From contig NZ_RBLU01000029.1 of assembly GCF_003989515.1 (NCBI RefSeq), positions 1-34,773 of the forward strand: a DNA stretch of 34,773 nucleotides. The letters run 5' to 3'. Under the pieces are notes generated by a model. That model was not told the origin of the DNA. It saw nothing but the letters and a program-made list of their open reading frames with translations, and searched no databases. Each line of letters opens with the position of its first letter. Within the stretch, counting starts at the first letter, position 1. Position numbers and translations under genes: made by a program. Source of the DNA: Curtobacterium sp. HSID17257. Lineage in GTDB: Bacteria; Actinomycetota; Actinomycetes; Actinomycetales; Microbacteriaceae. Shown here piece by piece: positions 23,254 through 31,216 of this stretch.

Positions 23254-24930
23254 ATGTCCGTCCTGACCACCACCGACCTCGGGGTCGTGTTCACCACGGA
23301 GAGCGGTCCCGTCGACGCGGTCCGCGGCGTCTCCCTGCGCGTCGACCCGGGGGAGACCCTCGCCCTCGTGGGTGAGTCCGGGTCGGGCAAGTCGACCGTG
23401 GCGCTCGCCGCGATGGGGCTGCTCTCCGGCAACGCGACGGCGCGGGGGAGTGCAGTCGTCGACGGCCACGAGATCGTCGGGGCGACGGAGTCGTCGCTCC
23501 GCGGGCTCCGGGGCAACACCGTGTCGATGGTGTTCCAGGAGCCGGCGACCGCCCTCGACCCGCTCACCCGCGTCGGCGCGCAGATCGCCGAGGTCATCCG
23601 GAACCACCGGTCCGTCTCGCCCGCCGAGGCCGCCGCCGCAGCCGTCGACCTGCTCGACCGCGTCGGCATCCCCTCGCCCGAGAGCCGTGCGAAGGCCTTC
23701 CCGTTCCAGCTCTCCGGCGGACAGCGCCAGCGCGTCGTCATCGCGATGGCGATCGCCAACGAGCCGGCGCTCCTCATCGCCGACGAGCCGACGACCGCGC
23801 TCGACGTCACCGTGCAGGCAGAGATCCTCGAGCTGCTGCGCCGACTCGCGGCCGACTCGGGCACCGGTGTCCTGCTCGTCACGCACAACATGGGTGTCGT
23901 CGCGGACTTCGCCGACCGCGTCGCCGTGATGCTGCAGGGTGAGGTCGTCGAGACCGGGGGCGTCGAGGACGTCCTGCTCCGCCCCCGGCACGACTACACG
24001 AAGCGCCTGCTCGCGGCGGTCCCACGGCTCCGGGTCGGGGACGCGCCGCCCGCCCTGGTCACCCCGCGGTCCACCGAGGTCGGCGAGGGGACGGGCGATG
24101 GGGCGCCGGTGGTCGACCTGCGGGACGTCTCCGTGGTCTTCGGCCGCGGCGCACGGGCCGTCCCCGCCCTGCGCGGCATCGACGTCGCAGTGCACGCCGG
24201 CGAGACGGTCGGACTGGTGGGCGAGTCCGGATCGGGGAAGTCCACCGCCGCTCGGGTCGCGCTCGGCCTGGTCCGGCCCACCGGCGGGAGCGTGCGGCTG
24301 TTCGGCGAGGACCTCCGGCGCGTCCGCGGGGGCGCGCGGCGACGACTGCGGGCGGGCATCGGTGTGGTCCTGCAGGATCCGGTGGCGTCGCTCGATGCCC
24401 GGATGTCGGTCGGCGAGTGCATCGCCGAACCCCTGGCCGTGCACCGCCGCGGGGCGTCCGCCGGCGAGCGTCGTCGTCGCGTGGACGAGGTGCTCGACGC
24501 CGTCCGCCTGCCGCGCGCCCTGGCCGGTCGGGCTCCCCGCGAGCTCTCCGGTGGGCAGCGCCAGCGGGTCTCGCTCGCCCGGGCGCTCGTGCTCGAGCCC
24601 CGGCTGCTGGTCGCCGACGAGCCGACCAGCGCCCTCGACGTCAGCGTCCAGGAAGCCGTGCTCGAGGTCCTCACCGAACTCCAACGCGAGCTCGGCTTCG
24701 CCTGCCTGTTCGTCTCCCACGACCTGGCCGTCGTGCAGCACTTCGCGCAGCGGGTCGTCGTGATGCGGCAGGGCCTGGTCGAGGAGCAGGGGACGACGGA
24801 GGAGACCCTCGTGCACCCGGAGACCGACTACACCCGGCGGCTCCTCGCGGCGGTGCCGGTGCCGGACCCGGTCGTGCAGCGGCGTCGGCGGACGGAACGG
24901 CTGGCGACCCTGTCGGCGGTGGACGCGTGA
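23254..24930 (+). CDS. Fused double ABC ATPase (DppD-DppF type)
   Basis: A 558-residue cytosolic protein carrying two complete nucleotide-binding domains. Domain 1 (about residues 1-255) has Walker A GESGSGKST, signature LSGGQRQRV and Walker B LLIADEPTTALD. Domain 2 (about 285-545) has GESGSGKST, LSGGQRQRV and LLVADEPTSALD. After each comes the oligopeptide-type C-terminal element (RPRHDYTKRLLAAVP; HPETDYTRRLLAAVPVPDP). One polypeptide therefore replaces DppD and DppF. It starts directly after the permease stop and ends with a GTGA overlap with the ROK kinase. Nothing is missing from either active site. Confidence 0.95.
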   Translation: MSVLTTTDLGVVFTTESGPVDAVRGVSLRVDPGETLALVGESGSGKSTVALAAMGLLSGNATARGSAVVDGHEIVGATESSLRGLRGNTVSMVFQEPATALDPLTRVGAQIAEVIRNHRSVSPAEAAAAAVDLLDRVGIPSPESRAKAFPFQLSGGQRQRVVIAMAIANEPALLIADEPTTALDVTVQAEILELLRRLAADSGTGVLLVTHNMGVVADFADRVAVMLQGEVVETGGVEDVLLRPRHDYTKRLLAAVPRLRVGDAPPALVTPRSTEVGEGTGDGAPVVDLRDVSVVFGRGARAVPALRGIDVAVHAGETVGLVGESGSGKSTAARVALGLVRPTGGSVRLFGEDLRRVRGGARRRLRAGIGVVLQDPVASLDARMSVGECIAEPLAVHRRGASAGERRRRVDEVLDAVRLPRALAGRAPRELSGGQRQRVSLARALVLEPRLLVADEPTSALDVSVQEAVLEVLTELQRELGFACLFVSHDLAVVQHFAQRVVVMRQGLVEEQGTTEETLVHPETDYTRRLLAAVPVPDPVVQRRRRTERLATLSAVDA

Positions 24931-25853
24931 GCGCTGTGATCGCCGGGATCGACGTCGGGGGCACCAACACCAAGGTCGTCCTCACCGACGCCGACCTCGT
25001 CGTCGTCGACCGCGTCGACCTGCCGACGCCCGCGCACGAGGGCGGCGCGGCGATCGTCGGGACGGCGCTCGACGCCGTGGCAGGACTGCTCGACCGGCAC
25101 GGTGCCGTGCTCACCGGCGTCGGTGTCGGAGCGGCCGGTGTCGTCGATGCTGCGAGCGGGACGGTCCTGGTCACCGCGAACTCGTTCACCGGTTGGGCCG
25201 GCTACCGGGTCACCGACGCGATCACCGCGGCCGTGGGCGTGCCCGCCACGCTCGACAACGACGTGAACGCGTTCCTGCTCGGCGAGGTCGCCACCGGTGC
25301 CGTCGAGGGGGAGGCCGACGTGCTGGGCATGACCCTCGGGACCGGTGTCGGCGGTGCCCTCGTGCTCGGTGGGGTGCTCTTCGCGGGACCTCGTGGTGCT
25401 GCAGGGGAGATCGGCCACGTCCCCGGTTTCGGCGACGCTCCGTGCACCTGCGGGCAGTCAGGGCACCTGGAGACCATCGCCGGCGCGCGCGGCATCGTCG
25501 ACCGGTACGCCGAGCGCTCCGGTCGTCGGGTGTCCGCGCGTGACGTGGCCGACGCCGCCCGCTCCGGGGACGCCGACGCGGTCGCGGTGTTCCGGACCGC
25601 GGGGTGGGGTGTTGCCCGTGCGGCGCTGCTCGCCGCGGGCATCCTCGACGTGACCACGGTGGTCGTCGGAGGTGGCATCGCACGCTCCTGGGACCTCCTG
25701 GCACCCGCGGTGGCAGCGGCGATCGCAGCGGAGCCGCCGGTCAGCGGTGCCGCGATCCGGTTCGCGCCCTCGTCCCTCGGCGCGGACGCGGTCGCCCTCG
25801 GTGCTGCCGCCCGGGTCCGTGTGCGCCTGCTCGAGGACGCCCGCGTGCGCTGA
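24927..25853 (+). CDS. ROK-family sugar kinase
   Basis: A 308-residue cytosolic kinase. Phosphate loop IDVGGTNTKVVL, then GVGVGAAGVVD, catalytic-region DNDVNAFLLGE, adenosine-region GTGVGGALVLGG, and GEIGHVPG. The ROK zinc motif reads CTCGQSGHLET: the usual CxCGxxGCxE with the third Cys replaced by His, which can still bind zinc. The GTG start forms a GTGA overlap with the ATPase gene. Unlike the ROK repressor across the promoter, it has no DNA-binding domain and keeps the GGT Thr, so it should be an active kinase. It probably phosphorylates a hexose or amino sugar released from the imported compound. Last gene of the operon. Confidence 0.92.
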   Translation: MSAVIAGIDVGGTNTKVVLTDADLVVVDRVDLPTPAHEGGAAIVGTALDAVAGLLDRHGAVLTGVGVGAAGVVDAASGTVLVTANSFTGWAGYRVTDAITAAVGVPATLDNDVNAFLLGEVATGAVEGEADVLGMTLGTGVGGALVLGGVLFAGPRGAAGEIGHVPGFGDAPCTCGQSGHLETIAGARGIVDRYAERSGRRVSARDVADAARSGDADAVAVFRTAGWGVARAALLAAGILDVTTVVVGGGIARSWDLLAPAVAAAIAAEPPVSGAAIRFAPSSLGADAVALGAAARVRVRLLEDARVR

Positions 25854-25928
25854 CCGTGGCGTCAGGGCCTCGTGTCGGTCGAAGTGCGGACTGGTGCGGC
25901 CCCCGGACGGGGGTCAGGATGACTCTCA

Positions 25929-25953
25929 GTTGCACCCTGCAACGTCGCAGGGT
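25929..25953 (+). promoter_or_regulatory. Overlapping inverted repeats ahead of the S1 protease
   Basis: GTTGCA-CCC-TGCAAC (25929-25943) overlaps a second stem ACCCTGC-N6-GCAGGGT (25934-25953). The two are mutually exclusive. They could be an operator, a leader switch, or a weak terminator for the ROK kinase 76 bases upstream. No T-tract follows. Confidence 0.4.
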
Positions 25954-25972
25954 CCCTGACCGAGGAGTCCAC

Positions 25973-26704
25973 ATGAAGCACACCCTCGCAGCGGCGTTCG
26001 CCGCCGTGGCCGTCGTCGCCGGCGGCGTGTTCGCCGCCACTCCCGCCTCCGCGCTGCCCGTCGGCACCGAGGTCGTCGGCGGCGAGAAGGCACCCACCAC
26101 CACCTGGGCCGTCCAGCTCGAGGCCTCCGGCGGCACCATCCCGTCCGGGTACGTCAGCAACTGCACCGGCGAGCAGATCAACGCCTCGTGGATCGTCACC
26201 GCCCGCCACTGCATCGACGGCATCGGCGCGATGAACGTCTACCACTCGAACTCCACCACGAACCGCGGCACCGCCGTCGCGATCGACCGGGTCAGTGCCG
26301 CGCCGGCCGGCGACATCGCACTCGTGCACCTGCGGAGCACGTACGCGCTGTCGACCTACGCGCCTCTCGACCTGACCGCCGCGGCGAAGTCGAGCGGCAC
26401 GGGCGTGATCCAGGGCTACGGGCTCCGCGCGAACGCGCAGCAGTCGGACGGGCTGTACCAGGCGACCGTGTCGCTCACGGGCGCGACGCGCGACGCGTAC
26501 AGCGGCAAGGCGCAGCACGTCACCGGCGTCACCGGTGCGTCGAACCACGGCGACTCCGGCGGTCCGCTCCTGGTCAACGGCAAGGTCGTCGCGGTGTGCT
26601 CCACCGGCGACAGTGCCGACCCCGGGGCGGACACGACGGCCGGGTCGAACTACGCGCTGCTGTCGCAGTCGTCCTCGTGGATCCGCTCGACGGCGGGCGT
26701 CTGA
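25973..26704 (+). CDS. Secreted trypsin-like serine protease (S1 family)
   Basis: A 243-residue protein with a Sec signal peptide (MKHT, core LAAAFAAVAVVAGGVFAA, likely cleavage after ASA at residue 27). The mature part begins almost at once with VVGGEKA, like the IVGG N-terminus of activated trypsins, so any propeptide is very short. The catalytic triad is His79 (TARHC), Asp114 (GDIALVHL) and Ser195 (GDSGGPL). Cys64/Cys80 probably form the conserved disulfide. The start has GAGGAG upstream. It should degrade extracellular protein and could supply peptides for the adjacent importer. It converges on the SDR, with a palindrome between them. Confidence 0.93.
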   Translation: MKHTLAAAFAAVAVVAGGVFAATPASALPVGTEVVGGEKAPTTTWAVQLEASGGTIPSGYVSNCTGEQINASWIVTARHCIDGIGAMNVYHSNSTTNRGTAVAIDRVSAAPAGDIALVHLRSTYALSTYAPLDLTAAAKSSGTGVIQGYGLRANAQQSDGLYQATVSLTGATRDAYSGKAQHVTGVTGASNHGDSGGPLLVNGKVVAVCSTGDSADPGADTTAGSNYALLSQSSSWIRSTAGV

Positions 26705-26719
26705 CCGACGCGACCCACC

Positions 26720-26767
26720 GACGGACGGGAGGCTCCCCACCAGCTGGTGGGGAGCCTCCCGTTCGTC
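26720..26767. terminator. 48-bp palindrome, probable bidirectional terminator (copy 5 of 6)
   Basis: 24-base arms meet at a central AGCT. One pair is G-U only when read as RNA. The outer arm is GACGGACGGGAGG and the inner arm CTCCCCACCAG, close to copy 2. It lies between the convergent protease and SDR stops. Confidence 0.7.
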
Positions 26768-26818
26768 ACGTGCTGACGTCGGCGACGTGGACGTCCATGC
26801 GTCCAGGCGTTCAGGCGC

Positions 26819-27637
26819 TCAGGCGCCGTGCGCCTCCTCGGCGACCGGCTGCCACTCGCGCCAGGTCGCGAGCCGCGACTCGTAGTCCCGCTCGGCGATG
26901 CCGAGCGGCGCCTTGCCGAAGAAGACGCGCAGCGGCGGCTGCTCCGCGTCGACGACCTTGAGGATCGCGGACCGCGTCGCCTCGGGCCTGCCCGGGTCCG
27001 ATGCGGACGGGCGCTTCGCGGCGGCCTCGCGGACCTCCGCGTAGGCGTCGAGCTCCTCGCTGTGCTTCGAGGACGGACCGGACCAGTCGGTCGAGAACCC
27101 GCCGGGCTCGACGAGCGTGACGGAGATGCCGAAGCCGGCGACCTCCTGCGAGAGCGACTGCGACAGGCCCTCGAGCGCCCACTTCGATGCGTGGTAGGCG
27201 CCGACCGTCGGGAACGCGCTGATCCCGCCGATGCTCGACACCTGCACGATGTGCCCGGAACCCTGCTCGCGCATGATCGGCAGTGCCGCCTGCGTGACCC
27301 AGAGCGCGCCGAAGAAGTTCGTCTCGAGCTGCGCGCGGACCTCGTCCTCGGTGAGTTCCTCGACCATGCCGAAGTGTCCGAAGCCCGCGTTGTTCACGAC
27401 GACGTCGAGGCGCCCGAAGTGCTCGGCGGCCTGCTGCACCGCAGCGGTGTCGGCGGCCTTGTCCGTCACGTCGAGGCGGATCGCCAGGAAGGTGTCCGGG
27501 TACTGGTCGACGAGTGCCTGCACGTCGTCGGTGTTCCGGGCAGTGCCGGCGACGGAGTCCCCGCGCTCCAGGGCGGCCTCCGCCCACTCGCGGCCGAAGC
27601 CCTTCGATGCTCCGGTGATGAACCAGGTCTTGGCCAT
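26819..27637 (-). CDS. Short-chain dehydrogenase/reductase
   Basis: A 272-residue classical SDR, cytosolic, NAD(P)-dependent. The Rossmann loop TGASKGFG is at residues 8-15; the Lys next to it and Arg in GTARN suggest NADPH. Then RLDVTD, VVNNAGFG, the catalytic Ser in VSSIGG and YHASK (Tyr/Lys pair). The C-terminal ~50 residues vary and set specificity; substrate unknown. The ATG has GGAGG upstream. Divergent from the XRE gene. Orthologues are usually annotated only as SDR oxidoreductases, so nothing more specific is supported. Confidence 0.92.
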   Translation of the reverse strand: MAKTWFITGASKGFGREWAEAALERGDSVAGTARNTDDVQALVDQYPDTFLAIRLDVTDKAADTAAVQQAAEHFGRLDVVVNNAGFGHFGMVEELTEDEVRAQLETNFFGALWVTQAALPIMREQGSGHIVQVSSIGGISAFPTVGAYHASKWALEGLSQSLSQEVAGFGISVTLVEPGGFSTDWSGPSSKHSEELDAYAEVREAAAKRPSASDPGRPEATRSAILKVVDAEQPPLRVFFGKAPLGIAERDYESRLATWREWQPVAEEAHGA

Positions 27638-27740
27638 GTCGTGCCTCCAACTGCTGTTCGGGTGACCGGGAGCAGGCAACGCCCGGCGCCCGGACGCGAC
27701 CTGGGTGCCCGGGTGACAGCGGGGCGCGCGACGCAGTCCG

Positions 27741-27746
27741 TATCCT
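27741..27746 (+). promoter_or_regulatory. -10 hexamer for the leaderless XRE operon transcript
   Basis: TATCCT ends exactly six bases before the ATG at 27753 and there is no Shine-Dalgarno. Fits TANNNT; the nearest -35-like GTGACA (27713) is too far. Confidence 0.5.
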
Positions 27747-27752
27747 GGTGCG

Positions 27753-28415
27753 ATGCCCGACGTCCCCGCAGGCGCTGCCGACGAGTTCTCCCAGGCGGTG
27801 GCGCGCGCGATCGAGGACGCCAAGTCCGCCGCCGGCCTCACCACCCGCGACCTCATCAAGCGCTCCGGGCTCTCCGCGAACTACTACTACCGCCGCGCAC
27901 GCGGGGAACTCCCGTTCACCACGAACGACATGTCGGCGCTCGCGGCAGCGTGCGGTCTCACCGTCGGTGACCTCTGGGCGAGGGCGCAGGCCGACATCGG
28001 GCCGAGCGGCAAGAGCGCCGGGCAGGTCATCGCGGAGCGTCTCGAGAAGCTGCTCACGGTCGCTCGGGCACAGTTCCCGCGGATCGACGTGCCGGCGACC
28101 CTGCTGTCGAGCGACGTCGCGCGGGAGACGCAGCTCACCGCGTCGCACTGGCAGGCCGTCGTCGACGGTGACCTCTCAGCGGTGTCGGTGGAGCAGCGCG
28201 CAGCGGTCGCGACGTTCTTCGGCGTCCCGGAGGAGTACCTGACCAGCATCGAGGTCTCGGACCTGGTGGACGACATCGACGCCCGCCTGGATGTCCAGGC
28301 CGCCTTCGCGCAGACTGATGCACGCGGGATCTCCTCGCGCGGTCCCGGTGGCACGCCCGCCTCGCTGCGCGCGCTCGCTCGAGCGATCCGGGAGAGCAAC
28401 AGACGGGGGCAGTGA
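27753..28415 (+). CDS. XRE-family helix-turn-helix regulator
   Basis: A 220-residue cytosolic protein. The N-terminal Cro/C1-type fold (about residues 12-72) reads FSQAVARAIEDAKSAAGLTTRDLIKRSGLSANYYYRRARGELPF. The middle has a second, looser helix-turn-helix-like block (RETQLTASHWQAVVDGDLSAVSVEQRAAVATFFGVPEEYL, about 130-170) of the kind found in regulators that judge timing of growth or developmental stage. The C-terminus is basic. It overlaps the ImmA-like gene by four bases (GTGA). In ImmA/ImmR-type pairs the protease cleaves the XRE repressor; this pairing predicts the same here. Start chosen by TATCCT six bases upstream. Confidence 0.9.
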   Translation: MPDVPAGAADEFSQAVARAIEDAKSAAGLTTRDLIKRSGLSANYYYRRARGELPFTTNDMSALAAACGLTVGDLWARAQADIGPSGKSAGQVIAERLEKLLTVARAQFPRIDVPATLLSSDVARETQLTASHWQAVVDGDLSAVSVEQRAAVATFFGVPEEYLTSIEVSDLVDDIDARLDVQAAFAQTDARGISSRGPGGTPASLRALARAIRESNRRGQ

Positions 28416-28909
28416 CGACACGCATGAAGGACATCGACGAGGTCGACGGGGCGGTCCGGGGCATCGTGGACCGCCTCGCACTCCCCGATGACGAACGCAC
28501 CCTGGAGCGCCTGCTCCGGGCGGTCTCGGACGCGCGGGGCATCCCGGTCGAGCTCCGACCGATCAGCAACCCCGACCAGCACCACACCGGCTACTGGATC
28601 GACCACGGCGACTACGGCGTCATCATGTACCGGCCGACGGACACCGACTCGATCCAGCTGCACACGATCCTGCACGAGTGCATCCACGCCGTCGGCGAGC
28701 ACCGCGGATGCTCCGCTCGCCCCGAGACCGTCGACGAGCTGCGCGCTGCGACCGCCGATCCCGTCATCTCGATCCGTGGGCGCTCCGTGGTGAACGGCTC
28801 CCTCGGGGACGCCGAGCAGGCCGAGGAGGTGGTCGCGGAGCGCGGCGCCTTCGCGCTCGCCCGCTGGCTCCGCGGCTCCGGAACGACCTCCGCCGCCGAG
28901 ATCTTTTGA
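28412..28909 (+). CDS. ImmA/IrrE-family metallo-endopeptidase
   Basis: A 165-residue zinc protease (DUF955/COG2856 type). The zinc motif is HECIH at residues 88-92 within LHTILHECIHAVGEH. The third ligand is probably a Glu of AEQAEEVVAERGAFALARWL, where family members have E..A..FA. No membrane segment. The expected role is to cleave the partner XRE regulator in response to a signal and so derepress the operon. The GTG start overlaps the XRE stop; an ATG twelve bases later is the alternative. The stop TGA overlaps the TTG start of the membrane protein. Confidence 0.88.
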   Translation: MTTRMKDIDEVDGAVRGIVDRLALPDDERTLERLLRAVSDARGIPVELRPISNPDQHHTGYWIDHGDYGVIMYRPTDTDSIQLHTILHECIHAVGEHRGCSARPETVDELRAATADPVISIRGRSVVNGSLGDAEQAEEVVAERGAFALARWLRGSGTTSAAEIF

Positions 28910-29880
28910 CCCCGTCGCTCGCCTCGACACTCGCGCTCGTCCTCGGTGCGCTGATCTTCCTGTACCGCGCTCGGCGCGCCGTTCGCACCTGGCGGGCCGC
29001 CGGCGGCGTCGGTGCCCGCTTCCAACCCGCCTGGGTCGCGAGCGGGTTCGCGATCATCGGCCTGCTCACCCTCGGCCTGGTGTGGCTCCCGGCCGACGAG
29101 ATGGACGACGCCCTGCCCCTCGTGGGCGGGCAGAACGTCCTCAACCTCGTCGAAGCGCTCGCGGCCACGGCCGGCTTCTGGTACCTCCGCGACGCCGTCC
29201 GGCTCTACAGCGGTGACCGGCGCCCGGCTCGTCGTCGCCACCTGGTGCTCCACTGCCTCGTCTTCAGTGCCTTCTTCGTCGCCGTCCCGCGTCGGGAGGG
29301 TGACGCCGTGCGGTTCATCGACGAGCACCTCGCGTCGACGGCGTGCTGGGTGTACATCAGCCTGTACATGCTCGGCGTGCTGTACCTCGCCCTCGACTCG
29401 CTGCGTTCCGCGTGGAAGCGCCGAGCCGACCTCCCCGGGAAGGCGTTCGTCCTGGGGTTCGCGTCCGTCGCGGTCGGCGCGGTGTTCGACCTGGCGTACA
29501 CCTCGCTCGGGCACGTCCGAGGCGAGCTCACCCCCACCGGCAGTGCGCTCCTGACCGCCTTCGAGGCGTTCTTCTTCCCCGGGATGGTCGTCATCATGAC
29601 GGGCTACCTGGTCCCGGCGCTCGGCCGGTCCTTCTGGAGAGCAGTCGGCTGGCGCCTGTCCCGCATGAGCGAGGCGGGCACGTCCCTGGAGCTCCTCCGG
29701 CGGTGGACGGACGAGTCCGACCCCCTCGGAGAGGCGTACGCCACGTCGATCCGGATCCAGGGCAGAGTGTTGGACGACACCCTCCAGCTCGGCCCGCGCG
29801 ACTCCCGCCGGTTCCGACACATCGAGCGCTGGATCACGCGCGCCGCGATCCCGACGGGTGGAAGGACCTGGAAAGCATGA
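28906..29880 (+). CDS. Seven-TM membrane protein, MAB_1171c/DUF6545-like
   Basis: A 324-residue protein starting at a TTG that overlaps the ImmA stop (TTGA); no better in-frame start exists near the first membrane segment. Seven hydrophobic segments: LASTLALVLGALIFLY, VASGFAIIGLLTLGLVWL, VLNLVEALAATAGFWYL, LVLHCLVFSAFFVAV, CWVYISLYMLGVLYLAL, AFVLGFASVAVGAVFDLAY and FFFPGMVVIMTGYLVPAL. A ~90-residue soluble C-terminus follows with WRAVGWRLSRMSEAGTSLELLRRWTDESD. Layout and position beside XRE and ImmA genes match the actinobacterial proteins named MAB_1171c family putative transporter, but no transport activity is established. Likely the effector or sensor controlled by the XRE/ImmA switch. Confidence 0.78.
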   Translation: MTPSLASTLALVLGALIFLYRARRAVRTWRAAGGVGARFQPAWVASGFAIIGLLTLGLVWLPADEMDDALPLVGGQNVLNLVEALAATAGFWYLRDAVRLYSGDRRPARRRHLVLHCLVFSAFFVAVPRREGDAVRFIDEHLASTACWVYISLYMLGVLYLALDSLRSAWKRRADLPGKAFVLGFASVAVGAVFDLAYTSLGHVRGELTPTGSALLTAFEAFFFPGMVVIMTGYLVPALGRSFWRAVGWRLSRMSEAGTSLELLRRWTDESDPLGEAYATSIRIQGRVLDDTLQLGPRDSRRFRHIERWITRAAIPTGGRTWKA

Positions 29881-30998
29881 AGACAGCACTCGTGACCACG
29901 GCAGCCGCGATCGCCGCCGGCGCCGTCCTGGGCGCCGCGGGCCTCGGCGTCGCTGGCGGCCGGCGTGCGATCCGTCCCCGCCCGAAGAAGCGGCCCCGGG
30001 TCCTCGCGGCCGACAGCCGACAGATCCGCCTCGAGCGCACGGTGCACACGGCCGCGCCGGGCCGGTACCGGATCCGGTTCGGGGACGGGGACTCGCAGCA
30101 CGTCCTCGTCGGCGACGTCGTCGCGCAGGACGACGCCAGCGTGACCCGCGCAGTGGTCGAGGCCGAGCACGGTGTCCCGCGAGCCGGCGACGCCGTGCTC
30201 TGGACGGGCTACGTGTACACCTCCCCGGACGACCTCGGAGCGTCCCACCGCGAGGTGCAGATCGAGGCTCCCAGCGGCACCCGTCCCGCGTTCCTGTTCG
30301 ACACCGAGCAGCCCTCCACGCGGTGGGCGATCCACGTGCACGGCATCCACTCGTCGCGGATCTCGGCGCTCCGCAGCGTGCCCGCGACGCTCGCCGCCGG
30401 GATGCCCTCGCTCGTCGTCTCCTACCGCGGGGACGCGGAGGACGAGACCGCGCCGCCCGCGACCCTCGGTCAGGAGGAAGCACGCGACGTCGACGCAGCG
30501 ATCCGGTACGCCCTCGACCACGGTGCGGAGGACGTCGTCCTCGTCGGTTGGTCCATGGGAGCGACCATCAGCCTGATCCTCGCCGACGACGTCAGGACGC
30601 GACGCCACCTCGCCGCACTCGTGCTGGTCGGGCCCGCACTCGACTGGCGCGCCAGCATCCGGGATGCCGCTGGGCGGTCGGGCATCCCCGCTCCGCTCGC
30701 GCCCCTGTTCACGCTCGCGCTGACCCTCCCCGGCCTGGCGCAGCTCGCCGGGCTGCGGCGACCGCTCCGCGCTGCCCACCTCCGGCCGCCCCTCGCGGAC
30801 GGGACGGTGCCGGTCCTGATCCTGCACTCCTCCGGCGACACCGACGCGCCGATGAGCGCCTCGGAGCACCTCGCGCGGAGCCATCCCGACCGGGTCCGCC
30901 TCGAGCAGGTGACACCCGTTCCCCACGGTATGGAACGCAACGGCGATCCGGACCGGTTCGATCGGACGGTGACCGGCTTCCTCGCCGCACTGCCGTGA
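29877..30998 (+). CDS. Membrane-anchored alpha/beta hydrolase
   Basis: A 373-residue protein. The N-terminus is a signal anchor (KTALVTTAAAIAAGAVLGAAGLGVAG), then a ~130-residue extra domain (TAAPGRYRIRFGDGDSQHVLVGDVV and so on) and an alpha/beta-hydrolase domain. HVHGIHSSR marks the oxyanion region, GWSMG the nucleophile elbow (Ser226), HSSGDTDAPMS the acid and PHGME the His. The substrate is unknown; it could be an ester or thioester at the membrane. The ATG overlaps the seven-TM stop (ATGA), so it is the fourth gene of the XRE-ImmA operon. GGAAAG precedes the start. A 9-bp hairpin at 31056-31080 follows. Confidence 0.88.
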   Translation: MKTALVTTAAAIAAGAVLGAAGLGVAGGRRAIRPRPKKRPRVLAADSRQIRLERTVHTAAPGRYRIRFGDGDSQHVLVGDVVAQDDASVTRAVVEAEHGVPRAGDAVLWTGYVYTSPDDLGASHREVQIEAPSGTRPAFLFDTEQPSTRWAIHVHGIHSSRISALRSVPATLAAGMPSLVVSYRGDAEDETAPPATLGQEEARDVDAAIRYALDHGAEDVVLVGWSMGATISLILADDVRTRRHLAALVLVGPALDWRASIRDAAGRSGIPAPLAPLFTLALTLPGLAQLAGLRRPLRAAHLRPPLADGTVPVLILHSSGDTDAPMSASEHLARSHPDRVRLEQVTPVPHGMERNGDPDRFDRTVTGFLAALP

Positions 30999-31055
30999 AC
31001 GGCACTGCTGTGTTCCCCTTGCGGTACGCTGTTGCTCGTGCCGACTGCTCGGTCC

Positions 31056-31080
31056 ACGTGGTCCGTTGGGGGGACCACGT
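31056..31080 (+). terminator. Hairpin between the hydrolase and the GSP39-type SDR
   Basis: ACGTGGTCC (31056-31064) and GGACCACGT (31072-31080) around GTTGGGG, 58 bases past the hydrolase stop. No T-tract. It may end the four-gene operon or be a protein site, since the left arm overlaps a CCACGTGG palindrome. Confidence 0.4.
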
Positions 31081-31204
31081 CGAGTAGCCGTCGAGCACGA
31101 GGCCGCTCTGTCCACCGGTCGCCGGGGGGTGACGGGGACAGGGCGGTCGCCACGGGCAGACGACGGGCGCAGCGCCGCTGGACCGACGCGGAGCGGCCGA
31201 CGAG

Positions 31205-31210
31205 CACCAT
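31205..31210 (+). promoter_or_regulatory. -10-like hexamer for a leaderless SDR transcript
   Basis: CACCAT ends exactly six bases before the ATG at 31217; no Shine-Dalgarno. Weak alone, but same spacing as six other genes here. Confidence 0.3.
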
Positions 31211-31216
31211 GGCCCC

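Noticed and set aside
22270-24816. An open minus-strand frame of about 850 codons across the ABC permease and ATPase genes
   Set aside because: It is the shadow of high-GC plus-strand genes with clear family motifs; its translation is charged low-complexity sequence with no family features.
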